Shown: positions 18,487-31,497 of the stretch, in pieces | Layout: each line of letters begins with the position of its first letter | Numbering within the stretch: position 1 is the first letter of the stretch | NCBI RefSeq assembly: GCF_002795845.1 | Contig: NZ_CP011797.1 | Location: forward strand, 3,527,001-3,591,000 | Source: Reinekea forsetii | Lineage (GTDB): Bacteria; Pseudomonadota; Gammaproteobacteria; Pseudomonadales; Natronospirillaceae | Length of the DNA stretch: 64,000 nucleotides | Direction of reading: 5' to 3' | Program-made: the position numbers and the translations under genes | Notes under the pieces: model-generated | Seen by the model: only the letters and a program-made list of their open reading frames with translations | Told to the model about the DNA's origin: nothing | The model's database searches: none

Positions 18487-20589
18487 TCAGACTCGTTCTA
18501 TCTTGGCCACCGCGGGCAGCGCATGCAGCCGGCGCAGCACTCGACTGAGCTGGGTTCGACCGGTCACGGCCACCAGCAGACTGACCCGCGAGGTAATCGC
18601 GTCAATATCCTGCATTTGGATACTTTCGATATTGGCTTCGGCATGTGAGACCGCATTGGCGACACTGGCCAAGACACCTCGGACGTTGCTCAAGTCAATG
18701 CGCAAATCGACCAGGAACTCCCCTTCCATCGATTTTTCCCAATGCAGATGCACACAACGATCTGGATCGTGGCGCAGGTCGGCGATATTGCGACACTGTT
18801 CGATGTGCACCACCATGCCCTTGCCTTTGGACATCACGCCGACAATCGGGTCACCCGGTATCGGCCGACAGCACTTGCCATACTTGATGCGCAGCCCTTC
18901 AGTACCCTGAATCGTGAGGCTGCCTTGAGGCGAGGTGAGGGTATCGCCTTGCGACAATTGCAAGAGTCGGCGCGCGATAATATAGACCGGCTTTTGGCCG
19001 CTGCCGATCTCTGCAAACAGGTGCTCGGCATCCTTTAGATTCGACTCGAGCAAGACGGTGCTGATGGCCTCGCCTGATACCGCTTCAAGGTCAGTGCCAA
19101 AATTGCGCAGCTGGCTGTCGAGCAGTTTTTTGCCCAAGCCGATGGCGTCCTGCTGCTCCATGGTGGCCAAAAAGTGGCGGATATTCGCCCGTGCCTTGGC
19201 GGTAAAGACGAAATTGAGCCAAGCCGGGTTGGCGCGCGCACCGGGTGCGGTAATCACCTTGATCGAATCACCGCTGATCAACGGCTGGCTCAGGGGCGAC
19301 AGCTTGCGATTGACCAGGCAGCCGACACAGGCGTTGCCGACATCAGTATGCACCGCGTAGGCAAAGTCGATCGGGGTCGCGCCGCGCGGCAGCTCCATGA
19401 TTTCACCCTTGGGGGTGAAGACATAGATTTCATCGGGGAAGAGGTCAATCTTAACGTTTTCGATAAACTCCATCGAATCGCCGGCGCGCTCCTGCATTTC
19501 CAACAAATTCTTCACCCAACGCCGGGCTCTGGCGTGCGTTTGGCCGCCTTGGGTGTCGTCGGTTTTGTACAGCCAATGCGCGGCGATGCCGTGATTGGCC
19601 ATGTCTTCCATATCCTGGGTGCGAATCTGGATTTCAATCGGTACGCCATTGGCACCAATCAGGTTGGTGTGCAGGGATTGGTAGCCGTTGGTTTTAGGTA
19701 CGGCTATATAATCTTTAAAACGATTCGGCACCGGCTTATAAAGATTGTGCACCGAACCCAAGATGCGATAACAGGAATCGACCGAGTCGGTGATAATCCG
19801 AAAAGCATAGACGTCGAGAATTTCTTTCAAAGATTTGCGCTTTTCGCGCATCTTTTTATAGATCGAATAGAGATGTTTTTCCCGGCCGCTGACCTGAGCT
19901 TCGATGCCTTCCTGCAGCAAGCGAGTTGCCAACGCCTCCTCAATATGCCGGACAACCTCTTTGCGGTGCCCCAACTGCTTGCGCATGGCAGAGCGAATCC
20001 GAGTAGCACGCAATGGGTAGATTGATTCAAAAGATAGATTTTCTAGCTCAATCCGCAGATCATTAATGCCCAGCCGCAACGCAATGGGGGCATAAATCTC
20101 GAGGGTTTCACGCGATTTACGGCGCTTCTTTTCCGGCGGCATCACGCCCATAGTGCGCATATTGTGCAGGCGGTCGGCCAACTTGACCAGAATCACGCGA
20201 ATATCCTTGGACATGGCCAGGACCATTTTCTGGAAATTCTCGGCCTGCTCTTCGACCTTACTTTCGAATTCCAAATGGGTCAGCTTGGACACGCCATCGA
20301 CTAGATCGGCGACACCCTGGCCAAACTGCTCGACGATCGCCTCCTTGGATACGGCCGTGTCTTCGAGCACATCATGCAGCATGGCGGCCATCAGACTCTG
20401 ATGATCCATATGCATTTCGCTGAGGATATTGGCAACCGCCAAGGGATGGGTGATATAGCGTTCGCCACTGCGCCGCATCTGACCTTCATGCGCCTGCTCG
20501 GCGTAAAAATAGGCCCGTTTGATACGCGCCACCTTTTCCGGTGACAGGTACTCATTTAGGCGCTCAGCGAGATCGTGTACGGTTGGCAA
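18487..20589 (-). CDS. spoT: Bifunctional (p)ppGpp synthetase/hydrolase
   Basis: A 700-residue RelA/SpoT homologue. The hydrolase HD domain is intact: RYITHPLAVA (His48) and AAMLHDVLEDT (HD at 72-73). The synthetase domain has DYIAVPKTNGYQSLHTN and EIQIRTQDMEDMANHGIAAHW. A TGS domain (EIYVFTPKGEIMELPRGATP, near 390) and a C-terminal ACT domain (about 630-700) complete the long-RSH layout. It makes and degrades the stringent-response alarmone. It follows rpoZ on the same strand, as in Escherichia and Pseudomonas, but a hairpin separates the two. Confidence 0.97.
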   Translation of the reverse strand: MPTVHDLAERLNEYLSPEKVARIKRAYFYAEQAHEGQMRRSGERYITHPLAVANILSEMHMDHQSLMAAMLHDVLEDTAVSKEAIVEQFGQGVADLVDGVSKLTHLEFESKVEEQAENFQKMVLAMSKDIRVILVKLADRLHNMRTMGVMPPEKKRRKSRETLEIYAPIALRLGINDLRIELENLSFESIYPLRATRIRSAMRKQLGHRKEVVRHIEEALATRLLQEGIEAQVSGREKHLYSIYKKMREKRKSLKEILDVYAFRIITDSVDSCYRILGSVHNLYKPVPNRFKDYIAVPKTNGYQSLHTNLIGANGVPIEIQIRTQDMEDMANHGIAAHWLYKTDDTQGGQTHARARRWVKNLLEMQERAGDSMEFIENVKIDLFPDEIYVFTPKGEIMELPRGATPIDFAYAVHTDVGNACVGCLVNRKLSPLSQPLISGDSIKVITAPGARANPAWLNFVFTAKARANIRHFLATMEQQDAIGLGKKLLDSQLRNFGTDLEAVSGEAISTVLLESNLKDAEHLFAEIGSGQKPVYIIARRLLQLSQGDTLTSPQGSLTIQGTEGLRIKYGKCCRPIPGDPIVGVMSKGKGMVVHIEQCRNIADLRHDPDRCVHLHWEKSMEGEFLVDLRIDLSNVRGVLASVANAVSHAEANIESIQMQDIDAITSRVSLLVAVTGRTQLSRVLRRLHALPAVAKIERV

Positions 20590-20645
20590 GGAAAGTCCAA
20601 ACTGGCTTATGAAGCTTCAGTGTATTCAAACCCATTCAAACGGCA

Positions 20646-20672
20646 ATAAAAAACCGGGCAAAGCCCGGTTAT
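20646..20672 (-). terminator. Rho-independent terminator between rpoZ and spoT
   Basis: AACCGGGC (20652-20659) and GCCCGGTT (20663-20670) form an eight-pair stem. On the minus strand it is followed by a T run. It lies between rpoZ and spoT, so it may end gmk-rpoZ transcripts or attenuate spoT. Confidence 0.75.
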
Positions 20673-20690
20673 TTTAGTGCGATCCTGTCT

Positions 20691-20900
20691 TTAGTCTTCG
20701 ATCTCGTCGAGAATAGAAGCATTGATCTTGCCTTCGGCAATTTCACGCAATGCAACGACCGTTGGCTTGTCATTACCCTGCTCAACGAATGTTTCTACTC
20801 CATCGTTCGAAATCTGGCGCGCGCGCTTGCTGGCAACCATGATTAATTCAAAACGATTCGCAACCTTATCTAAACAATCTTCAACTGTAACGCGTGCCAT
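20691..20900 (-). CDS. rpoZ: DNA-directed RNA polymerase omega subunit
   Basis: A 69-residue protein beginning [20 protein letters not shown] and ending ILDEIED, diagnostic of omega. AGGAG lies eight bases upstream of the ATG at 20900, which sets the start even though the frame extends upstream. It helps assemble and stabilise RNA polymerase and contributes to ppGpp response. It lies between gmk and spoT as usual. Confidence 0.97.
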   Translation of the reverse strand: MARVTVEDCLDKVANRFELIMVASKRARQISNDGVETFVEQGNDKPTVVALREIAEGKINASILDEIED

Positions 20901-21011
20901 GGTGATCTCCTGTGAGCTCGCTGGTGCAAGCCGGGCGATTGTACGGAAATTAGACGGTTTGGCAACCGGCATGATGGCTTAGAGCCCTTATCCGCATAAA
21001 TTAAGCTTGGC

Positions 21012-21707
<696 letters not shown>

Positions 21708-21786
21708 CTAAAGCCATGCTAACCTCAATTGATCCACTGCGCAGCGTATTGAGCAGTGGTCCCGGCCATCGGGAAGGTTTGCGTGG

Positions 21787-22314
21787 CTATTTGACGGGTG
21801 CCTTGCTGCTGTTAAAAGTATCGTGTTTCTCGACAGTGGTGCCCAGACGGTCAAGCAATCCGACATCGAGCACCGGCGACGCGTCGATATGCTGTGCATC
21901 CATCATGTGGGCGACGCGCTGCAGTGAGGCGATAATCATCATCTGTTCCCACTCGTGTAAATCACCAAACTGGCGCGCGAATTGATACTGCAAAGGCATG
22001 GGCGCCGACTTGAGCACCTCCTGTCCGGCGTCCGTTAACAGTGCAAAGACCTTGCGTTTATCGGTACTGGAGCGCGCCCGCTCAACCAGGCCACGCTTTT
22101 CCAAGCGATCGATGATGGTAGTGACCGTCGCCTGACTTAAATTAATAATGCCCGCCAGACCTCCGATAGTCATCTCGCCCCGCTCTCGAATAGTTTTCAG
22201 CAGAATGATCTGCGGAGCGGTCAGCCCCGTGGTCTTGGCCAAATGCTTAGAGTGCAGATCGGTGGCGCGAATAATTCGGCGCAGCGCCACCAGGACTTCG
22301 TCAACTTTTTCCAT
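21787..22314 (-). CDS. ectR: MarR-family regulator of the ectoine operon
   Basis: A 175-residue winged-helix protein with the MarR core: LTAPQIILLKTIRERGEMTI, then GLAGIINLSQATVTTIIDRLEKRGLV (recognition helix) and DKRKVFALLT (wing). Its divergent place immediately upstream of ectA matches ectR of methylotrophs and other halophiles, where it represses ectABC-ask. I placed the start at the ATG at 22314; a longer frame begins only at a TTG, and its first codons overlap a TATAAT box. Regulation by EctR is inferred from family and position. Confidence 0.85.
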   Translation of the reverse strand: MEKVDEVLVALRRIIRATDLHSKHLAKTTGLTAPQIILLKTIRERGEMTIGGLAGIINLSQATVTTIIDRLEKRGLVERARSSTDKRKVFALLTDAGQEVLKSAPMPLQYQFARQFGDLHEWEQMMIIASLQRVAHMMDAQHIDASPVLDVGLLDRLGTTVEKHDTFNSSKAPVK

Positions 22315-22350
22315 AGATTGCTCGTTAAATGCTTTATATATCAAATTGAA

Positions 22351-22380
22351 ATTATACCTCAAGCGTCGCTAGAGCCGACA
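22351..22380 (-). promoter_or_regulatory. Possible ectR promoter
   Basis: On the minus strand a perfect TATAAT (22351-22356) lies about 37 bases before the ectR ATG. The -35 position offers only TGTCGG (22375-22380, spacer 18), a weak match. Confidence 0.35.
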
Positions 22381-22427
22381 CCGCTTAAGGCTTTTAGCAT
22401 ATCTTTAGCCTACGATGAATTCTGACA

Positions 22428-22456
22428 TTGCAAACAGCCCTGAAATTTTATATTAC
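22428..22456 (+). promoter_or_regulatory. Possible ectA promoter
   Basis: TTGCAA (22428-22433), a 17-base spacer, then TATTAC (22451-22456), in a very AT-rich stretch. The leader to ectA would be about 150 bases, leaving room for EctR binding or a second promoter. An alternative -10, TATATT, starts two bases earlier. Confidence 0.35.
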
Positions 22457-22612
22457 TTAGTGTACTATGCTTTCTTTTTCGGCAAATTCAATTCATAAAT
22501 CGAAATTATCGGCATTTTTATGGCATAGGGCTAAACTCTATGATTAGCGTCAGGGAAAATTATTTAGATGCATAAATAATGAGCTCTAACTAAATATCGA
22601 AAGGACCCCAAC

Positions 22613-24446
<1,834 letters not shown>

Positions 24447-24454
24447 TCTAATTA

Positions 24455-24482
24455 GGCGTCTGTGGCCTAAGGCCCAGACGCC
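24455..24482 (+). other. Strong intercistronic hairpin between ectB and ectC
   Basis: GGCGTCTG (24455-24462) plus GGCC (24464-24467) pairs with GGCC (24471-24474) plus CAGACGCC (24475-24482), with one bulged T and a three-base loop. There is no T run, so it is not a standard terminator; it could protect the ectC message or set operon stoichiometry. Confidence 0.6.
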
Positions 24483-24496
24483 GCCTAGGAGTATCT

Positions 24497-24901
24497 ATGA
24501 TCGTTCGTAATATGATTCAGGCTGAACAGCAAGGCCGGAAAATAATGTCACCCGATGGCAACTGGGACAGTACCCGGTTGCTGTTGAAGGAAGATCAGAT
24601 GGGGTTTTCATTTCATATCACCACCATCTATAAGGGTGCAGACTTTCAAATGCACTATCAGAATCATTTGGAATCGGTCTATTGCATCAGCGGCGAAGGG
24701 GAAGTTGAAACCCTAGCCGATGGTCAAAAATATCCAATAGCACCAGGTACGCTTTACATCTTAGACAAGCACGATAAACATATCTTGCGTGGGTTCTCAG
24801 AGATGAAAATGGCCTGTGTCTTCAATCCGCCGTTGAACGGCAAAGAAGTGCATAACCCTGACGGCGCCTACGAGCTCGAAGCCGAATCGATCGACCAGTA
24901 A
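24497..24901 (+). CDS. ectC: L-ectoine synthase
   Basis: A 134-residue cupin. The N terminus [20 protein letters not shown], the metal-site region [15 protein letters not shown] and the [15 protein letters not shown] motif match EctC. The enzyme closes N-gamma-acetyl-diaminobutyrate into the ring of ectoine, a compatible solute. Length is normal. No ectD hydroxylase follows; the next gene is the aspartokinase. Confidence 0.97.
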   Translation: MIVRNMIQAEQQGRKIMSPDGNWDSTRLLLKEDQMGFSFHITTIYKGADFQMHYQNHLESVYCISGEGEVETLADGQKYPIAPGTLYILDKHDKHILRGFSEMKMACVFNPPLNGKEVHNPDGAYELEAESIDQ

Positions 24902-24961
24902 GCCAACGTCACGTTGGAGAAGGAACGGTTCCTCGACGGAACACTAGACTCAGGGGACAAG

Positions 24962-26398
24962 ATGCACACCATTGAAAAGATCGGCGGTACGTCGATGAAC
25001 GATTATGCCTCGGTACGAGACAATATCGTATTTAAGCCGTCGCGTTTTAAGCATTATTACAATCGGGTTTTCGTCGTCAGCGCCTATGGCGGTGTCACCG
25101 ATAAGCTGCTTGAGTTCAAAAAAAGCGGTAAGGCGGGGGTGTTTAAACTCTTTGCCAGCAGTATGGAAGATGACAGCTGGCTCGACGCCATCACCGCTCT
25201 GAATGCTGATTTACATCAGATCAACGCCCAGCTGTTTGGCGACACAGAGGCGCTGGTCGAGGCCGACCAATTTATTAACGACCGGATCATCGACGCGCGC
25301 CAGTGCCTGCTCGACTTGCAGAGCCTATGCCATCACGGCCACTTCGCACTGGACGCCCACCTGGCGACGGTGCGCGAAATGCTGGCCAGCCTAGGCGAAG
25401 CCCACAGTGCCTGGAATACGGCTAAGTTGTTGCAACGCGATGGCGTGAACGCCTGCTTTATCGACCTGACCGGTTGGCGCGCCACAGAGCATATGTCGCT
25501 CGATGAGCGTATTCAAAAAGCCTTTGCGAGCATCGACTTGGCCACTTCGCTGCCCATCGTGACCGGCTATGCTCACAGTGAAAATGGCCTAATGTCGTCG
25601 TTTAATCGCGGGTACAGTGAAATGACCTTCAGTCGCCTGGCGGTACTGACCGACGCGACGGAAGCGATCATCCATAAAGAGTTTCACCTCTCAAGCGCCG
25701 ATCCGCGCCTGGTCGGCGAAGCCAAGGCCGTGCCCATTGGCCGCACCAATTACGATGTCGCCGACCAACTGGCCAACCTGGGGATGGAAGCCATACACCC
25801 AAAGGCGGCCAAAGGCTTGCGCCAAAGCAATATTCCACTGCGCATTAAAAACACCTTTGAGCCAGAGCACACCGGCACCCTGATTACCGGCGACTACGTC
25901 AGTGATGCACCGCGCGTCGAAATTGTCGCTGGCACCAAGGGCGTCTATGCCTTGGAAATTTTTGATCAGGATATGGCCGGACTGTTCCATATCTTCGACC
26001 CCAAGATTGTCACCATCATTAAGCGCTACAAGGCACATATTGTCTCCAAAGACATCAATGCCAACTCGGTCACCCACTATCTGACGACCAACCTAAAAAC
26101 GGTTAAGCGGATTCGCGCTGAATTGGAGGAAACCTTTCCGGAAGCCGAAGTGGATCAGAAGAAAGTCGCCATTGTCTCGGTGATCGGTAGCGACCTTAAA
26201 ATAAACGGTTTGTTGGCTCAGACCGCCTTGGCCATTTCCTCAGCCGGCATCAGCATACTGGCCGTGCACCAATGCATGCGCCAGGTTGATGTGCAGTTTG
26301 TGATTCAGGAAGAAGATTACGCCAACGCGGTTAAGGCCCTACACCAGTCCCTGGTCGAGATCCACGACCATGGTCGGGCTATCTGTTTGGCCTCCTAA
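24962..26398 (+). CDS. ask_ect: Ectoine-operon aspartokinase (Ask_Ect)
   Basis: A 478-residue aspartate kinase starting MHTIEKIGGTSMNDYASVRD, with AGGGG seven bases upstream of the ATG at 24962. It shares long blocks with the solitary copy at 14.9-16.3 kb. Two C-terminal ACT domains are present. Ask_Ect supplies aspartyl phosphate to ectoine synthesis and is known in other halophiles to escape the feedback that throttles housekeeping aspartokinases. It is the last gene of the operon, 60 bases after ectC; two small odd palindromes fill that gap. Confidence 0.95.
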   Translation: MHTIEKIGGTSMNDYASVRDNIVFKPSRFKHYYNRVFVVSAYGGVTDKLLEFKKSGKAGVFKLFASSMEDDSWLDAITALNADLHQINAQLFGDTEALVEADQFINDRIIDARQCLLDLQSLCHHGHFALDAHLATVREMLASLGEAHSAWNTAKLLQRDGVNACFIDLTGWRATEHMSLDERIQKAFASIDLATSLPIVTGYAHSENGLMSSFNRGYSEMTFSRLAVLTDATEAIIHKEFHLSSADPRLVGEAKAVPIGRTNYDVADQLANLGMEAIHPKAAKGLRQSNIPLRIKNTFEPEHTGTLITGDYVSDAPRVEIVAGTKGVYALEIFDQDMAGLFHIFDPKIVTIIKRYKAHIVSKDINANSVTHYLTTNLKTVKRIRAELEETFPEAEVDQKKVAIVSVIGSDLKINGLLAQTALAISSAGISILAVHQCMRQVDVQFVIQEEDYANAVKALHQSLVEIHDHGRAICLAS

Positions 26399-26427
26399 GG
26401 GCTGGCAGAACGCGGATCTTTAGAACT

Positions 26428-26452
26428 CGCCCTTGGTTCGGAGCCGAGGGCG
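26428..26452. other. Hairpin between ask_ect and yicC
   Basis: CGCCCTTGG (26428-26436) pairs with CCGAGGGCG (26444-26452) with one G-T pair and a seven-base loop. There is no T run on either side. It lies between convergent genes at the right-hand boundary of the ectoine locus. Confidence 0.45.
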
Positions 26453-26461
26453 GGCCAGACC

Positions 26462-27325
26462 TCACTCTATATTTTGTACCTGTTCACGCATCTGCTCGAT
26501 CAGCACTTTCAATTGGACCGCCGAACGGGTGATGTTTTCTTTGCTTGCCTTCGAGCCCAGGGTATTGGCTTCGCGATTGAATTCCTGCATCAGAAAATCC
26601 AACTTGCGGCCGACCGGGCCGGACTGCTTAAGAATAACCTGAGTTTCCTTGCAATGACCGTCGAGCCGATCGAGTTCCTCGGCCACATCGGCCTTTTGGG
26701 CCAGCAAGACCACTTCCTGTGCCAAGCGTTCCGGATCGAGCTCGACGCCCAGCCCTTGCACCTTGGTGCGCAAATTGGTTCGCAGGGTCTGCAACCATTC
26801 CGGTATTTCCTGCCGAATTTCGGCAACCAGGGTAGCGATCTCACTGACGCGCTGCAAAATCGCCTCGGCCAGTACCTGGCCTTCGCGCCGACGACCGTCG
26901 AGCAAGTCATCGAGCGCGTCGTCAAAGAGCACCAGCAGGCTCTCTTGCACTTGCTCTACGTCGAGTTCGGCGTCGATTAAGATGCCCGGATATTGCAGCA
27001 GCTCGAGCGGATTGAGCGCAGCGCTGTTGGCCACTTGCGCGTCAATCTTGGCCAAGGCCGCCAAGACCGAGCGGAGCCGGTCGGGATCGATATCCAAGCC
27101 CTGCTCGCCGCTGTTCAGATAAAACTTCACCGTAATCTCGACCTTGCCGCGCTGAATTTTTTGCTTCAGACGGTCGCGCAGTTTCAGTTCCAAGGAACGC
27201 AGGGTGTCATGCAGACGGAAGGTGGGTTCGAGATAGCGTTGATTGACCGATTTGATTTCGACTGACAGGGTGCCAAAGTCGAAGCTCTGTTGTTTGCGTG
27301 CAAACGCCGTCATGCTATGGGTCAT
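26462..27325 (-). CDS. yicC: YicC-family endoribonuclease
   Basis: A 287-residue protein with the YicC N terminus (MTHSMTAFARKQ) and the DUF1732-type C terminus (GRKLDFLMQEFNREANTLGSKA, then ITRSAVQLKVLIEQMREQVQN). YicC proteins are recently recognised endoribonucleases acting on RNA. It follows rph by 56 bases on the same strand, the common order. In many relatives gmk comes next; here the ectoine locus intervenes. Confidence 0.93.
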   Translation of the reverse strand: MTHSMTAFARKQQSFDFGTLSVEIKSVNQRYLEPTFRLHDTLRSLELKLRDRLKQKIQRGKVEITVKFYLNSGEQGLDIDPDRLRSVLAALAKIDAQVANSAALNPLELLQYPGILIDAELDVEQVQESLLVLFDDALDDLLDGRRREGQVLAEAILQRVSEIATLVAEIRQEIPEWLQTLRTNLRTKVQGLGVELDPERLAQEVVLLAQKADVAEELDRLDGHCKETQVILKQSGPVGRKLDFLMQEFNREANTLGSKASKENITRSAVQLKVLIEQMREQVQNIE

Positions 27326-27381
27326 GGGGTCTCCCCTTGCGGGTGAATCGGACCGGGCCGGCCGGCCCGGTCAGCGTGGGC

Positions 27382-28098
<717 letters not shown>

Positions 28099-28338
28099 GG
28101 TGACTCCTAACAAGATGGGTGAACAAAGAGCGGAGGATTATATAGGCGTGCCACCTGAATCACCACCAAGCAAAGGACTATAGACCGAGGGCCGAATAAG
28201 CACAGGCCCGGCTCAGAGCCGATCACATACCATGGTGTGGGCCCAGGCACACGAATATTTACCGCCCGCCCGGTTGTACCCGAGCCAGTTGTCCCTATCA
28301 TATAGGGTACTGTTGATGAATTTAAGGATCACCCGACC

Positions 28339-30381
28339 ATGACGGCGACCAACCCGCTGCTCGAGAATCACGAATTACCACCGTTCGAACTCTTCGAACC
28401 GGCCCATATAGCGCCGGCAATGACCGCGTTGATCGATGCGGCCAAGGCCACCATTGCGGCCAAACTGGACCAACCCGGTCCTGCCACCTGGGGCACGGTG
28501 ATCGAGCCGATTGAGCAGCAGTCGCGCCTGCTCGATAACGCCTGGGCCCTGTTCGGTCATCTCAACAGTGTGCAAGACTCGCCCAGCCTGCGCGCCGCCT
28601 ATGGCCTGGCACTCAATCAGATAACCGAGTTTTCGACCTGGTTGGGCCAGCATCCTGGGCTGTTCAAGGCCTATGAGCAGATCCACCAGCAGCCCGAATT
28701 CGCCACCCTGGCGCCCGCCGAGCAAGAGGCGGTGCGCCAAGCATTGCTCGACTTTCGACTCAGCGGCATCGACTTGCCGAGTGACCAGCAGCAGCGTTAC
28801 GCCCAATTGCAGAGCGAGCTGGCCCAGTTGCAGCAGAAATATTCCGAGCAGGTGCTCGATGCCACCCAGAGCTGGACTAAGGCCATCACCGAGGTCAGCG
28901 ATCTGGCCGGTTTGCCGGCGTCGGCCTTATCCACCCTGGCCCAATATGCCCGCCAAAAGCAGCTCGACGGTTGGTTAATTACCTTGGAGGCCCCGTCATT
29001 GATGCCGGTACTCACCTATGCCGATTCCCGTGCGCTGCGCGAAGAGGTTTATCGCGCCAACGTCACCCGGGCTTCTGAGCTGGGGCCGGACGCCGGCAAG
29101 TTCGACAACGGTCCGGTGATGACCGAGATTCTCAGCAAACGCCAGGCGCTGGCCGAACTGCTCGGTTATGGCAATTACGCCGAGGTCTCCTTGGCCACCA
29201 AGATGGCCGATTCCCCGGCGCAGGTCATCAGTTTCCTCGATGAGATGGCGGCCAAGGCCTATCCTCAAGCCCAGCAAGAATTCGCCGAACTGGCCGATTT
29301 TGCTCGCCGCGAGCTCGGCCTAAACGATCTGCAACCCTGGGATCTGGGCTATGCCTCGGAAAAACTGCGCGAGCAACGTTATAGCATCTCCCAAGAGGAG
29401 TTACGGCCTTACTTCCCGGCACCCAAGGCCCTGGTCGGCCTGTTCGAAACCGCCACTCGGCTGTTCGATGTCACCTTCGAGCCGGCCGAGGATTATCAGT
29501 CCTATCACCCCGATGTAACCCTGCACAACGTCTATGAAGGCGGTAAGCTGGTCGCACGCTTCTATCTCGATCTCTATGCCCGTGCCGGCAAGCGCGGCGG
29601 CGCCTGGATGGACGAGTGCCGGGGTCGGATGCGCGTCAACGACGGCGTGCAACTGCCGGTCGCCTATCTAACTTGCAACTTCACCCCGCCGGTCGATGGC
29701 AAGCCCTCCCTATTGACCCATGATGACCTGGTCACCCTGTTTCATGAGTTCGGTCACGGCCTACAGCATATGCTGACTCGGGTCGAGGTTAAGGCCGTCG
29801 CCGGCATTAATGGTGTGGCCTGGGATGCCGTGGAACTGCCCAGCCAGTTTATGGAAAATTGGTGTTGGCAAGAGGCCGCTTTGGCCTTTATTTCGGGCCA
29901 TGTCGATAGCGGTGCCGCCCTACCCAAGGATCTGCTCGAAAAACTGCTGGCGGCAAAAAACTTCCAGAGCGCCATGGCCAAGGTCCGCCAGCTGGAATTC
30001 AGCCTGTTCGATATGCATCTGCACATGCACGCGGGTGACTTTTCCAGCTCGGCGATTCAGGCGGTACTCGACCGAGTCCGAGCTGGCATCACGGTGCTCC
30101 CGGCGATTCCGGACAATCGCTTCCAAAACGGCTTTGGCCACGTCTTCGGCGGCGGATATGCCGCTGGCTACTACAGCTATAAGTGGGCCGAAGTGCTCAG
30201 CGCCGACGCCTTCAGCCGTTTTGAGGATGAGGGCGTGTTTAACGCCCAGGCTGGGGCTGACTTTCGCGAACTCATTCTCGGCCTCGGCGGCAGTGTGCCC
30301 GCGGCCGAGTTATTCGAACGTTTCCGCGGTCGCGCGCCGAGCATCGAGCCACTGTTACGCCACAATGGTATCGCCGTCTAA
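28339..30381 (+). CDS. prlC: Oligopeptidase A (M3 family)
   Basis: A 680-residue cytoplasmic zinc metallopeptidase. The HExxH motif is HEFGH at residues 469-473 (VTLFHEFGHGLQHML), and the third ligand lies in the downstream GVAWDAVELPSQFMENW block, both typical of M3A peptidases. The N terminus (NPLLENHELPPFELFEPAHI) fits PrlC. It degrades short peptides, including cleaved signal peptides. It stands alone. Confidence 0.96.
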   Translation: MTATNPLLENHELPPFELFEPAHIAPAMTALIDAAKATIAAKLDQPGPATWGTVIEPIEQQSRLLDNAWALFGHLNSVQDSPSLRAAYGLALNQITEFSTWLGQHPGLFKAYEQIHQQPEFATLAPAEQEAVRQALLDFRLSGIDLPSDQQQRYAQLQSELAQLQQKYSEQVLDATQSWTKAITEVSDLAGLPASALSTLAQYARQKQLDGWLITLEAPSLMPVLTYADSRALREEVYRANVTRASELGPDAGKFDNGPVMTEILSKRQALAELLGYGNYAEVSLATKMADSPAQVISFLDEMAAKAYPQAQQEFAELADFARRELGLNDLQPWDLGYASEKLREQRYSISQEELRPYFPAPKALVGLFETATRLFDVTFEPAEDYQSYHPDVTLHNVYEGGKLVARFYLDLYARAGKRGGAWMDECRGRMRVNDGVQLPVAYLTCNFTPPVDGKPSLLTHDDLVTLFHEFGHGLQHMLTRVEVKAVAGINGVAWDAVELPSQFMENWCWQEAALAFISGHVDSGAALPKDLLEKLLAAKNFQSAMAKVRQLEFSLFDMHLHMHAGDFSSSAIQAVLDRVRAGITVLPAIPDNRFQNGFGHVFGGGYAAGYYSYKWAEVLSADAFSRFEDEGVFNAQAGADFRELILGLGGSVPAAELFERFRGRAPSIEPLLRHNGIAV

Positions 30382-30486
30382 GCCTCTATCGGTCAGTGCT
30401 GCGCAGGCCCGGCGCGAAAATGCGCTGGCCTGTCGCCCGCCGGCCGTTTACAGTCGAGTATGTTTTGTCTATTGAGTCAGCCCAGC

Positions 30487-31497
30487 ATGGCAACGATCCG
30501 CGAAGTCTCAGAAGTGGCTCAAGTCTCGAGTGCGACGGTCAGCCGGGTCGTCAACGGCAACAAATGGGTGTCCACCGCAACCCGCGATCGAGTTCTGGCT
30601 GCCATGGCCGAGCTGGGCTATCAACCCAACTCCTTTGCCAGGGCCTTGGCGACCAATAGGTCGGAAACGATCGGTATGGTGGTGGGTGATCTGGCGGGAT
30701 CCTTCTTTGGTGGCATGATGCACTCGGCTGAGCAAGAGGTGCGCAAGGCTGGCAAACATCTGATTATCACCAGCGGCCACGACAGCATAGAGAGCGAACG
30801 CGATGCCATCGATTTTCTGCTGCAGCGCCGGGTTGATGCCCTGATTCTGCACCTAGATGTTATGTCCGACGAAGACCTTATCGCCCTCAATGCTAAGGTT
30901 CAGGTGCCCATTGTGTTGGTAAACCGACGGGTGCCGGAATTGGCTGGGCGCTGTGTCTCGCTCGATAACGAACTGGGCGGCTATCTGGCCACCCAGCACC
31001 TGCTCGAACTCGGTCATCGCGCCATTGCATGCATCACCGGGCCGCTCTATAAGGCCGATGCCCGGGCCCGACTGGCCGGCTATCGGCGTGCTCTGGAGCA
31101 GGCCAATTGCGACTATGATGAACACCTGGTGATTGAATCGAACTTCACGGAAAGTGGTGGCCAGGCCGCGGCTGCTCGCTTGCTCAGTCGACAGATTCCC
31201 TTTACCGCCCTATTCGCGCAAAACGACCATCTGGCCATCGGCGCCATGAACCAATTGAAAACACAACAGCTGCGTATTCCCGGGGACATCAGTCTGGTCG
31301 GCTATGACGACATGGTGATGGCGCCCTATGTCGAGCCGGCGCTGACCACGGTGGCCATTCCAGTCAACGAATTTGGCCGTCAGTCGGCCCTGCTGGCGTT
31401 AAACCTGACCGGCCCCCCTGACGTCCAGATCACCCACCGCTTTAAACCGACGCTGGTACTGCGCGACAGCACGGCTCGTGCCGTAAAAACCCTGTAA
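30487..31497 (+). CDS. LacI-family regulator of the GH1 beta-glucosidase
   Basis: A 336-residue repressor. The HTH and hinge helix are TIREVSEVAQVSSATVSRVV and PNSFARALATNRSETIGMVV; a periplasmic-binding-type sugar domain follows (about 60-330) with NDHLAIGAMNQLK and SLVGYDDMVMAPYVEPALTT. The ATG at 30487 fits the family start; the frame is open for nine more codons. It lies upstream of the beta-glucosidase in the same direction. Two TGTAA-N4-TTACA sites flank the intergenic region, and this protein is the natural candidate to bind them. The inducer is probably a beta-glucoside or glucose derivative (inference). Confidence 0.9.
   Translation: MATIREVSEVAQVSSATVSRVVNGNKWVSTATRDRVLAAMAELGYQPNSFARALATNRSETIGMVVGDLAGSFFGGMMHSAEQEVRKAGKHLIITSGHDSIESERDAIDFLLQRRVDALILHLDVMSDEDLIALNAKVQVPIVLVNRRVPELAGRCVSLDNELGGYLATQHLLELGHRAIACITGPLYKADARARLAGYRRALEQANCDYDEHLVIESNFTESGGQAAAARLLSRQIPFTALFAQNDHLAIGAMNQLKTQQLRIPGDISLVGYDDMVMAPYVEPALTTVAIPVNEFGRQSALLALNLTGPPDVQITHRFKPTLVLRDSTARAVKTL

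Noticed and set aside
19174-20025. Open frame of 283 codons antisense to spoT
   Set aside because: It mirrors the codon bias of spoT, has no known motif and no ribosome site; spoT on the other strand is certain.
24903-24933. Two short odd palindromes between ectC and ask_ect (CCAACGT-C-ACGTTGG and AGGAAC-G-GTTCCT)
   Set aside because: One-base loops and no T run; not terminators, and not clearly operators. Noted without a call.
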